29,510 nucleotides of DNA from CAYUCJ01 sp049282265 (GTDB taxonomy: Bacteria; Desulfobacterota; DSM-4660; Desulfatiglandales; Desulfatiglandaceae): positions 1-29,510 of the forward strand of contig JBAPTR010000083.1 in NCBI GenBank assembly GCA_049282265.1, given 5' to 3'. Positions 1-6,724 of this stretch are shown in pieces. The notes under the pieces are model-generated. The model did not search any database and was not told the origin of the DNA. It saw only the letters and a list, made by a program, of their open reading frames with translations. Each line of letters starts with the position of its first letter. The stretch's first letter is position 1. Both the position numbers and the translations under genes were made by a program.

Positions 1-22
1 GAGGAAAAGAGGAGGTCTTAAA

Positions 23-394
23 GTGCCGATTTACGAATATGAATGTGTCAAATGTGGACACAAGAAAGAAGTCCTGCAGAAATTCAGTGATACTCCCATA
101 ACAGAGTGTGCAGAGTGTCATGGCGAGATGAAGAAACTCATTTCTCACTCCACCTTCCATCTGAAAGGAACGGGGTGGTATGTGACGGATTATGCCTCCA
201 AATCGGGGGGAAATCAGGGAGACACCAAGAAGGCCGAAACCAAGGCGTCCGACGGTGAAAAAAAGGGAACAGGCGACGACAAAAAGGGAACAGGCGACGA
301 CAAAAAGGCAACAGGCGGCGACAAAAAGGCAACGGGCGGTGACAAAAAGGCAACAGCGGCCTCCTCTTCCAAAAAAGCCTCTTCTGATTCCTGA
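23..394 (+). CDS. FmdB-type zinc-ribbon protein with repetitive Lys-rich tail
   Basis: 123 aa from a GTG start, chosen because GGAGGT lies 6 nt upstream and the reading begins with the family signature MPIYEYEC. Residues 1-60 form the small zinc ribbon of the FmdB/CxxC_CXXC_SSSS family, with two CxxC knuckles (C8/C11 and C29/C32) expected to bind one zinc. Such proteins are small, cytosolic and of unproven function, sometimes proposed to be regulatory. From about residue 75 the protein becomes a low-complexity tail of heptad-like units (K-K-G/A-T-G-D/G-D) followed by Ser/Lys-rich sequence, longer than in typical members of about 70-110 aa. It is first in a run with the next two genes (gap 39 bp, then 48 bp). 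The zinc ribbon is confident; the function is not known. Confidence 0.85.
   Translation: MPIYEYECVKCGHKKEVLQKFSDTPITECAECHGEMKKLISHSTFHLKGTGWYVTDYASKSGGNQGDTKKAETKASDGEKKGTGDDKKGTGDDKKATGGDKKATGGDKKATAASSSKKASSDS
254..358 (+). repeat. 21-bp tandem repeat inside the FmdB-type gene
   Basis: About five in-frame 21-bp units (starts near 254, 275, 296, 317, 338) with the core GACAAAAAGGCAACAGGC. The second and third units differ at one position, the outer ones at a few more. Each unit encodes seven residues of the Lys/Gly/Asp/Thr tail, so unit gain or loss would keep the frame. Confidence 0.85.
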
Positions 395-433
395 TGGAGC
401 CTCCAGACGCATAGGACTAATTGATAGGAAATT

Positions 434-979
434 ATGAAAAGTTGGGATACCGAAAGGGTCCAAAATAAGCTGATCAACCAGCTGGAAAGACAGGAAAAAA
501 GAGAGGCCTTCCAGAGAGACCGTTTCCTCAGGTTCAAGCTCTCTGAAATCCATAACAGGATGACACAGGCCCTGTTAATGAAAAAAATTGTGGAGACTGA
601 TGATCCCTCCGCCATGTCCGATTCCCTGCTCAGAGGCCTGAAAAAGGCGCTCAACAGCAGTGAATTTGATCTGAAATACTTCATTGCTCCCATCCGAGAC
701 CTTGTAACCCGCCCCAATCCCTATTCACTCTATATGACACAGTATATCATGGAAGTCCTGATCGATGAACGCGGCGTTGTGGATATCTACGGTACCGACA
801 AGGATATATACAGTGTGGTGAATGAAGTTCTCAGCCAGATCAACATTCAGTTTGAGATGGCGGAAGAGAAAATCATGGCCGAATTGGGGCGCAACAAGTC
901 CCTTATGCCAGGATCCAGAGAATACGACATAGCCCTTGATCAGCTCATAAAGAAGAAGTTCGGAGCGCCCGAAAAATGA
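434..979 (+). CDS. Conserved-looking protein of unknown function
   Basis: 181 aa, ATG start with AGGA about 5 nt upstream. I do not recognise a domain. The sequence is charged and predicted mostly helical. The first 50 residues are rich in Lys/Arg/Gln/Glu and could form a coiled coil (residues 8-35). No signal peptide, membrane segment or cysteine pair is visible. The middle contains an acidic stretch (ETDDPSAMSD) and a PNPYSLYMTQYIMEVLIDE segment that may be a structured core. It lies between the FmdB-type gene and fabD with short gaps, so it is probably co-transcribed with them. A perfect hairpin overlaps its stop codon. That it is a real gene is supported by the RBS, length and operon position. 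Confidence 0.7.
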   Translation: MKSWDTERVQNKLINQLERQEKREAFQRDRFLRFKLSEIHNRMTQALLMKKIVETDDPSAMSDSLLRGLKKALNSSEFDLKYFIAPIRDLVTRPNPYSLYMTQYIMEVLIDERGVVDIYGTDKDIYSVVNEVLSQINIQFEMAEEKIMAELGRNKSLMPGSREYDIALDQLIKKKFGAPEK

Positions 980-1001
980 TGACTTTGTAAAAAGTCATCA
1001 T
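976..1001 (-). terminator. Perfect 11-bp hairpin followed by a T-run on the minus strand
   Basis: ATGATGACTTT (976-986) and AAAGTCATCAT (991-1001) pair perfectly around a GTAA/TTAC loop. Read on the minus strand the stem is followed by TTTT, as in an intrinsic terminator; on the plus strand there is no T-run. It overlaps the stop codon of the upstream plus-strand gene. It could stop antisense transcription arriving through fabD from the convergent radical SAM gene, or act as an intercistronic RNA stem in the plus-strand operon. Confidence 0.45.
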
Positions 1002-1027
1002 CGTGCCCTGTTTGGAGAAGTGTTTAA

Positions 1028-1963
1028 ATGACTGAAAGAATAGCATTTATATTTCCCGGCCAAGGATCGCAGTTTGTCGGTATGGGCCGGGACTTGGCGG
1101 ATTCCTTTCAAGGGGCAAAGGAGATTTTTCAGGAGGCAGACGACGTCTGCCAAAGACCTATTTCCAGGTTGTGCTTTGAAGGGCCCCTTGATGAACTGAC
1201 CCTCACCGAAAATCTTCAACCGGCCATTACCGCGGTGAACCTGGCCTGCCTGGAGGCACTGAAATCATCGGGCAGGGAGGCCCATGTCTCCGCCGGGCAC
1301 AGCCTGGGAGAATATGCAGCCCTGGTATCCACGGGTGTAATAGGCACTGCCGGCGCCCTTCGTGTCGTCCAAAAGAGGGGAGAGTTGATGCACCGGGAAT
1401 CCCTTTCCCATCCGGGGACCATGGCCGCCGTGATCGGCATGCCCATCGAGACGATTCAGGAAATTGTTGAAGAGGTGAGAGAGAACGATGTCCTTGCAGT
1501 TGCCAATCACAACACCGCGGAACAGATCGTTATCACCGGTGAGGAGGGGCCTGTTTCCAGGGCCGTCAAGAAGGTGAAGGAGCAGGGGGCAAGGGCCATT
1601 CCGCTGAAGGTCAGCGGGGCGTGGCATTGCCGCCTGATGGACGGGGCGGTTCAGGAATTTAGACAGTACATGGCGCAGATCCCGTTTTCGAGCCCGAGAT
1701 CCAAGATGCTGTTCAATGCCACGGGCGGTGTTGAGAAGGATCCCGGAAGCATCAGAGAGATCATGGCCAGCCAGCTGACCAGCCCGGTGAGATGGTACGA
1801 TATCGTGAGGACAATGGTTGCAGACGGAGTGACCACATTCGTGGAGGTGGGGCCGAAGAAGGTCCTGACCGGTCTCGTCAAGAAAATTATTCCGGCCGAT
1901 GGTGGGATACGGCTTTTTCAGGTGTCAGACACCGCCGGCCTTGAGGATTTTCTGGCCCGTTAG
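1028..1963 (+). CDS. fabD: Malonyl-CoA:ACP transacylase
   Basis: 311 aa, the usual FabD length. It transfers malonyl from CoA to acyl carrier protein in cytosolic type II fatty acid synthesis. The sequence shows GQGSQ at 11-15 (oxyanion-hole Gln), the nucleophile motif GHSLGEYAA with Ser92, and the catalytic His200 in SGAWH. GGAG lies about 10 nt before the ATG. It is third in the fmdB-unknown-fabD run; no other fab gene is in the window, so it is separated from the usual fab cluster. Its last 77 bp overlap the 3' end of the convergent radical SAM gene. The family assignment is firm. Confidence 0.95.
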   Translation: MTERIAFIFPGQGSQFVGMGRDLADSFQGAKEIFQEADDVCQRPISRLCFEGPLDELTLTENLQPAITAVNLACLEALKSSGREAHVSAGHSLGEYAALVSTGVIGTAGALRVVQKRGELMHRESLSHPGTMAAVIGMPIETIQEIVEEVRENDVLAVANHNTAEQIVITGEEGPVSRAVKKVKEQGARAIPLKVSGAWHCRLMDGAVQEFRQYMAQIPFSSPRSKMLFNATGGVEKDPGSIREIMASQLTSPVRWYDIVRTMVADGVTTFVEVGPKKVLTGLVKKIIPADGGIRLFQVSDTAGLEDFLAR

Positions 1964-2891
1964 TCCATCCCCCCCGGCTCTCCTCATATTTTTTTCCCTG
2001 CCACGTATCTCTTTCCTCCAGCCTCCTCCGGATGAGCATCAAGTTTTTTAATTTATCCCTTGCCCAGTCAGGTGCCAGGAGTTCGGCCCTGCCGGGATCA
2101 CCCGTTAGTCTCTGAACCACCATCTGCGGGGGGATACGTTCCAGGAAATCAACGGTAAGGTCCACATATTCATCTCTCTCCAGGCATCGAAAAAGCTTCC
2201 TTTCGTATTGTTCCGCCAGTGGCGTCCCCTTCGTGACATAGAGCAGATGGATCTTGATTCCCTGGATGGGGAGTCTGCTCAGAAAGCGCGCTGTTTCAAG
2301 CATCATTGCCCTGTTCTCGCCCGGCAGCCCGAGGATAACATGGGTGCAGATATTCAAACCCCATTCCCGTGCCGTCAAAACAGCCTTTTCAAAACACGCC
2401 GCATCATGTCCCCTGTTGATTCTCTCAAGCGTCTTGGCGTGTGCCGACTGCAGGCCGTATTCGAGCCACACGAGCACTTTGTTGCGGTAGCTACTGAGAA
2501 GCCTCAAGACATCCCCGTCCACACAGTCGGGACGGGTGGCCACGGACAGCCCCACGATATCTTTCTGTTCAAGGGCCTGGTCATAGATCTCCTTCAGTCT
2601 CGGAACCGGTGCGTAAGTGTTTGAGAAGGCTTGAAAATAGGCAATAAATTTTCTGACTTTGTAACGTTTCCTGAGATGGATTCGTCCCTCCGCAATCTGT
2701 TTATTGATGGAAAAGCCCCTGTCCAGAAAGGCCCCGGTGCCGGACCCAAGGCGATCACAAAAAATGCAGCCCTCATGTGATAACGTGCCGTCACGGTTGG
2801 GGCAACTCAGGCCGGCATCCAGGGGAATCTTTTGGACACGTTCTCCGAAGCGTTCTCTCAGGTAGGTGTTGTAGTCACGATACCGTTCCAT
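1887..2891 (-). CDS. YhcC-type (TIGR01212) radical SAM protein
   Basis: 334 aa from ATG at 2891; an in-frame TTG at 2927 gives 12 more residues, and neither start has a clear RBS. ATG was chosen because the family begins near the RYRDYNTYLRERFG segment. The radical SAM cluster is CPNRDG...GCIFC, spaced C-x11-C-x2-C (C30, C42, C45 from the ATG), which is characteristic of YhcC and its relatives; GLQSAHAKTLERINRGHD follows in the barrel. YhcC-like proteins bind a 4Fe-4S cluster and SAM; their substrate is not established. The last 24 residues are encoded antisense to the end of fabD and look unlike the rest, suggesting the original stop codon was lost. It diverges from the citrate synthase gene. 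Confidence 0.85.
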   Translation of the reverse strand: MERYRDYNTYLRERFGERVQKIPLDAGLSCPNRDGTLSHEGCIFCDRLGSGTGAFLDRGFSINKQIAEGRIHLRKRYKVRKFIAYFQAFSNTYAPVPRLKEIYDQALEQKDIVGLSVATRPDCVDGDVLRLLSSYRNKVLVWLEYGLQSAHAKTLERINRGHDAACFEKAVLTAREWGLNICTHVILGLPGENRAMMLETARFLSRLPIQGIKIHLLYVTKGTPLAEQYERKLFRCLERDEYVDLTVDFLERIPPQMVVQRLTGDPGRAELLAPDWARDKLKNLMLIRRRLEERDTWQGKKYEESRGGWTNGPENPQGRRCLTPEKAVSHHRPE

Positions 2892-2955
2892 AGGGAGAAA
2901 ATAGCGGAATGATTCGCTAAAAGTCAATTGCGTTCGAAAGGGGATGCAGTTTGCC

Positions 2956-2985
2956 TTGCCTAGCCCAGGGGGAATCTGCTAGATT
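2956..2985 (+). promoter_or_regulatory. Candidate sigma-70 promoter for citrate synthase operon
   Basis: TTGCCT (2956-2961), an 18-bp spacer, then TAGATT (2980-2985) preceded by TGC, an extended -10. Transcription would begin near 2992, downstream of an in-frame ATG at 2986, which supports translation from 3022. Confidence 0.4.
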
Positions 2986-3021
2986 ATGACCGCCACATCA
3001 AAAAGAGAAAAGGAGAAAAGC

Positions 3022-4323
3022 ATGTCAGACACAGCCACACTGATCGTTGACGGAAAGACTTTTGAATTGCCCATCATCACGGGTACCGAGGGAGAGAAGG
3101 CCATAGATATCTCGAATTTGAGACGGGATACCGGTCTCATTACCCTCGATTCGGGCTTTGCAAATACCGGAAGCTGCAAGAGCGGTATTACCTACATGGA
3201 CGGCGAAAAAGGCATCCTCAGATACCGGGGGATCCCGGTAGAACAGCTGGCGGAACATTCCACCTTTGTGGAGACCTCTTATCTGCTGATCAATGGAGAA
3301 CTGCCCACGAGGAAGGAACTGACGGAGTTTTCGATCATGCTGAACGATCACTCCCTGGTACACGAGGACATGCGTTCTTTCTTTGAAATGTTCCCGAGAA
3401 GGGCCCATCCCATGGGTATCGTCTCCTCCATGGTCAGCGCCCTCAGGGCCTTTTATCCCGAGATCCCTGAAAGGACGGAAGATGAAGAAATCAATATGAC
3501 GTTTAGCAGGCTCCTTTCCAAGGTGAGAACCATGGCAGCCATGTCCTACAAGATTTCCAGGGGCCACAGAGTCGTCTATCCAAGGCATGATCTGGCCTAT
3601 TGTGCCAACTTTCTCAATATGATGTTTGATTCCCCCGTCCGTCCCTATCGCATAGACAAAGAGCTGGTGAAGGCCCTGGAAGTCTTCTGGATTCTGCACG
3701 CAGATCACGAACAGAATTGCTCCACAGCGGCGGTCCGCCTCGTGGGCAGTGCACGCGTGAACCTCTATGCGGCCATTGCGGCGGGAATAAGCGCCCTCTG
3801 GGGGCCCCTGCATGGTGGAGCCAATCAGGCCGTTGTCGAGATGTTGCAACAGATTCAGGATAGTGGTGGGGATCCCGCACCCTTCATCGCGAGGGCGAGG
3901 GATAAGAAAGACGGTTTCAGGCTGATGGGCTTCGGACACCGGATTTACAAGACCTATGATCCGAGGGTGAAAGTCATGAAAAAGGTCTGCGGAAACGTCC
4001 TCAAAAAGCTCAAGAGGCATGATCCCCTGATGGATGTTGCCATGAAGCTGGAGGAAGTCGCCGTAAAGGACTCCTATTTCAAAGACCATAATCTTTACCC
4101 CAACGTCGATTTCTACAGTGGCATTGTACTGCGGGCCATCGGTATCCCCCTCAACATGTTCACCGTCATGTTCGCCATCGGACGTTTGCCCGGATGGATC
4201 AGCCAGTGGAAGGAGAGCCAGGACGATCCTCAGTGGAAGCTTCATCGGCCGCGACAGATTTTTATCGGACCGGCAAAATGGGATTACGTCCCTATTGAAA
4301 AACGATTGGGCCGTAACAGGTAG
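3022..4323 (+). CDS. gltA: Citrate synthase
   Basis: 433 aa. It condenses acetyl-CoA with oxaloacetate to citrate in the cytosol. Start at 3022 (MSDTATLIVDG) because AAGGAG sits 6 nt upstream; the longer reading from 2986 lacks an RBS and would begin inside the candidate promoter. The catalytic triad is visible: His264 in GPLHGGAN, His306 in GFGHRIYK and Asp363 in PNVDFYSG. C-terminal RPRQIFIGP carries the usual CoA-site arginine. Length and N-terminal beta-rich region resemble the hexameric GltA-type bacterial enzymes. The next gene begins 18 bp later with its own strong RBS, so the three genes 3022-6230 are likely one transcript. The family is certain; an aconitase or other TCA gene is not in the window. 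Confidence 0.95.
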   Translation: MSDTATLIVDGKTFELPIITGTEGEKAIDISNLRRDTGLITLDSGFANTGSCKSGITYMDGEKGILRYRGIPVEQLAEHSTFVETSYLLINGELPTRKELTEFSIMLNDHSLVHEDMRSFFEMFPRRAHPMGIVSSMVSALRAFYPEIPERTEDEEINMTFSRLLSKVRTMAAMSYKISRGHRVVYPRHDLAYCANFLNMMFDSPVRPYRIDKELVKALEVFWILHADHEQNCSTAAVRLVGSARVNLYAAIAAGISALWGPLHGGANQAVVEMLQQIQDSGGDPAPFIARARDKKDGFRLMGFGHRIYKTYDPRVKVMKKVCGNVLKKLKRHDPLMDVAMKLEEVAVKDSYFKDHNLYPNVDFYSGIVLRAIGIPLNMFTVMFAIGRLPGWISQWKESQDDPQWKLHRPRQIFIGPAKWDYVPIEKRLGRNR

Positions 4324-4341
4324 AAACTGCTGGAGGGATGT

Positions 4342-4851
4342 ATGAATTTCGAAATCTTCGAAAAAATGGGAAATGCCGAACTGAAAGAGTATGTCAGATT
4401 TCTCCTCTGGCATTACAGGGTGGTGGATGCATTCTGGTTCATCCATGTGGCGGAGCGGTTTGACCAGCCTACGGCGGAAGCCTTGAACGAGAAGGTCTGG
4501 GGCCGTGTGGCGGCAATGGCCGCAAAGGATCTCGTCTCACGTTTCAGCTCCGGCGAAAAAGGCCTGAAAGGATTTGTGAAGGCCCTCCGATATTTCCCCT
4601 GGTGCATCCTCGTTGGGTATGAGATAGAGGAAAAGCCGGATGAAGTGTTCATCACCGTGCCCTCCTGCCCGACTCAGGTGGCCCGACTCAAAAGGGGCCT
4701 GGGAGAATATGTCTGCAAGGACATGCACCGTGCCGAATTTTCGAGTTTTGCAAGGGTGGTGGACCAGGCCATCCAGGTGGAATGCCTGTTTGCACCGCCC
4801 GATCCACATCCTGAAGAACTGTTTTGTAAGTGGCGTTTCAGTATGAAATAA
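4342..4851 (+). CDS. Small Cys/His-rich protein, DUF6125-like
   Basis: 169 aa, ATG with GGAGG 5-6 nt upstream. Residues 1-60 are helical with a Trp-rich patch (LLWHYRVVDAFWF). The C-terminal half has a conserved-looking pattern: PSCPTQ at 108-112, then C125, H129, C148, PPDPHP at 152-157 and C162-K-W. This spacing resembles the DUF6125 or ATC-hydrolase-like proteins common in deltaproteobacteria; the assignment is from memory of the pattern and tentative. The Cys and His residues could bind a metal or form an active site, but no activity can be stated. It sits between citrate synthase and a diguanylate cyclase with gaps of 18 and 26 bp, so it is probably co-expressed with both. Confidence 0.75.
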   Translation: MNFEIFEKMGNAELKEYVRFLLWHYRVVDAFWFIHVAERFDQPTAEALNEKVWGRVAAMAAKDLVSRFSSGEKGLKGFVKALRYFPWCILVGYEIEEKPDEVFITVPSCPTQVARLKRGLGEYVCKDMHRAEFSSFARVVDQAIQVECLFAPPDPHPEELFCKWRFSMK

Positions 4852-4877
4852 TCCGGAATAAACAGAAGAGGTTCAGA

Positions 4878-6230
4878 ATGGGCAAGGATCTGAAGAAAGA
4901 TATTGCGCGACTCAAGAAAGAATACATCGACCTGGAGGGGGCCTTCCAGGATGAACGGGAATGTTTATCGAGGGTTATCAACGCGCTCTGTATCCTGGCG
5001 GCAAGAGATGAGGATCTTCGGGAAGAAATCAGGATCATCAAGGCCATGTCAAATTCTTCCGAGCGGTTGCCCATAGAAAAGATGGATGGTGTCACCTCAA
5101 GGCTGAAGGATCAGATTATCGCGAAGGAAACGGAGTCGGCAAGTGAGGGCGGGGAGCAGAGGGAGCCGGCGGACGCGGAGAAGGACTTGATTGAAGCCTG
5201 CATGGCCATGAAACGTGTGATGGTGGTCCTCCTGGAGGGCTTCTATCCCTTGACACGTCGTCTGGAGACCAGGGCATCCACGATCCATCTGGACTGCAAG
5301 GCCTTCGAAATTGACAGGTTCAAGCAGGAGGCCGAAGGCCTCCTGGATTTTCTCGACGGCCTCAAGGAAAAGATTTCGATGGATTTCAGATACATCGACA
5401 GCGCTTTCCTGACCCTTCTTGAGAAGGTGAAGGATCTGGAAAAAACCCTTGCAGGCCAGTTCGGGGGAGAAGAGCCTATCAGAAAGATTGAATATTATGA
5501 TATGAAAATCAATGGAGAGATGAGTGCGATCGTCACGTCCTTCGATCTGCATGCTTCCATTGACGAGATCAAGAATACCGTCATCCGGAAGATACAGAAT
5601 ATCAAACAGGTGGTGGCACATAAAAAGCGGGATGATCTAAAGAAGGCGCAGCTCGCAAGGGAGAATATGAAGCTGCTGAAAGAGCGTATTGCGGAGGCGG
5701 ATCAACATGCCCGGGAGATGTCAAAACGGGCGGAAGAACTGAAGATGGTGGCCATGAAAGATGGGCTTACCGGGCTTTACAATCGCACGGCATTTGATCT
5801 GAAGATAGAGGGTGCCCTCAGAACCATAAAGGATACCGGGGAGCCCTTTTCCTTGATGCTTCTGGATGTGGACAAGTTCAAAGAGATCAATGATACCTTT
5901 GGCCATGTGGCAGGGGACAAGGTCCTTGAAAAGGTTGCTCAATCTCTAAAAGAGACCTTCAGGGAGACGGATTTTATCGCAAGATACGGAGGGGACGAGT
6001 TCGTCGTTCTCATTGAGCATCTCAGTGAAGCCATGGCCATGGAGCGGTTGTCGAATTTCAGGCGGAATCTGGCGAAAAGACGGTTCGTCTCTTACAAAAA
6101 AGGACCCGTGGATATCACCGTCAGTGCGGGGATATCTCTGGCAGAATCAGAGGATAGCCTTGAGAGTGTTCTCGACCGTGCGGACCGTGCCATGTATGCG
6201 GAAAAGAAGAACCAGGAGAAGAGGGAATAG
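4878..6230 (+). CDS. GGDEF diguanylate cyclase with long helical N-terminus
   Basis: 450 aa; ATG at 4878 chosen because AGAAGAGG precedes it, while an earlier GTG (4830) overlaps the upstream gene. It makes c-di-GMP from two GTP. The GGDEF domain covers about 290-450: DGLTGLYNR at 295-303, the metal-binding LLDVDKFKEINDTFGH, and an intact GGDEF at 371-375. RETD at 362-365 lies five residues before it, the classic RxxD inhibitory site, so product feedback is expected. Residues 1-290 have no membrane segment; they are charged and helical with coiled-coil potential (about 5-30 and 250-290) and match no sensor domain I recognise. The enzyme is probably cytosolic and controlled by an unknown signal through the N-terminus. 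It is last in the citrate synthase operon. Confidence 0.92.
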   Translation: MGKDLKKDIARLKKEYIDLEGAFQDERECLSRVINALCILAARDEDLREEIRIIKAMSNSSERLPIEKMDGVTSRLKDQIIAKETESASEGGEQREPADAEKDLIEACMAMKRVMVVLLEGFYPLTRRLETRASTIHLDCKAFEIDRFKQEAEGLLDFLDGLKEKISMDFRYIDSAFLTLLEKVKDLEKTLAGQFGGEEPIRKIEYYDMKINGEMSAIVTSFDLHASIDEIKNTVIRKIQNIKQVVAHKKRDDLKKAQLARENMKLLKERIAEADQHAREMSKRAEELKMVAMKDGLTGLYNRTAFDLKIEGALRTIKDTGEPFSLMLLDVDKFKEINDTFGHVAGDKVLEKVAQSLKETFRETDFIARYGGDEFVVLIEHLSEAMAMERLSNFRRNLAKRRFVSYKKGPVDITVSAGISLAESEDSLESVLDRADRAMYAEKKNQEKRE

Positions 6231-6336
6231 CCCTGGGGGAGCAAGCCTACTTTGGGGCAGGCTGTAGCATTGAATAGGGTCCCACAAAAAGATGTCTGTT
6301 CCTTTTGAGCTCAAATCTATCCATAAGATACTACTG

Positions 6337-6570
6337 CTATACCTCTTTCAGCAGAGGTAGACCCTTCCCCAGTACATCGAGTATTTCCTCAATCTGGGAT
6401 GTGCTGAGGAGACCCTGTTCAAGGAATATCCTGCCGACCACCCTGTGTTCCCCTTTTGCCATGTCCTCCATAACCTGAGTCTTCAAGGCCTCGATTAGCT
6501 GTTGGGGGAGAATATATCCCCTTTCCACTGCCACAATCCCAAAACGCCTTTCAAGGTGTTCGCTCTCCAT
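6337..6570 (-). CDS. Tiny MshEN/GspE-N-like protein, possible c-di-GMP receptor
   Basis: 77 aa; ATG at 6570 chosen because GGGAGG lies upstream (an earlier TTG at 6591 has none). It consists of two helical repeats like the N-terminal domain of type II/IV secretion ATPases. The first repeat, starting RFGIVAVERGYILPQQL, fits the MshEN pattern (R-x-G...G-x-I...L...L-x-x-Q) at most positions. The second (VVGRIFLEQGLL...) keeps the Gly and Leu positions but has Val where Arg is expected and Leu in place of the final Gln. MshEN domains bind c-di-GMP; stand-alone versions exist but their roles are unclear. It lies between a diguanylate cyclase and an HD-GYP protein, which makes a c-di-GMP role plausible but unproven. 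Confidence 0.7.
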   Translation of the reverse strand: MESEHLERRFGIVAVERGYILPQQLIEALKTQVMEDMAKGEHRVVGRIFLEQGLLSTSQIEEILDVLGKGLPLLKEV

Positions 6571-6620
6571 ATTGTCCTCCCATCCTGTCAATAAAAAGTA
6601 GGCTTCAACCGGATGAACCT

Positions 6621-6649
6621 AATTTATGCTATTTGAAAATGAATTTCAA
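6621..6649 (-). promoter_or_regulatory. Candidate promoter for the MshEN-like gene
   Basis: On the minus strand TTGAAA (6644-6649), a 17-bp spacer and TAAATT (6621-6626), 51 bp before the start codon. The -35 box is also half of a TTGAAA/TTTCAA inverted repeat (6633-6649). Confidence 0.35.
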
Positions 6650-6724
6650 TGGATGTGTCTTGGCCTGTAATGGAGACTCCTGCGGGGAGGCCCCTGATGT
6701 GGCGGAAAACGGCGGAAGAAACGA

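Noticed and set aside
254..358. Short tandem repeats considered as a CRISPR array
   Set aside because: Units are contiguous, have no spacers and are in frame within a coding gene.
3025..4446. 473-codon open frame antisense to citrate synthase
   Set aside because: It mirrors the citrate synthase gene codon for codon, has no RBS and no recognisable domain; the plus-strand gene has all catalytic residues.
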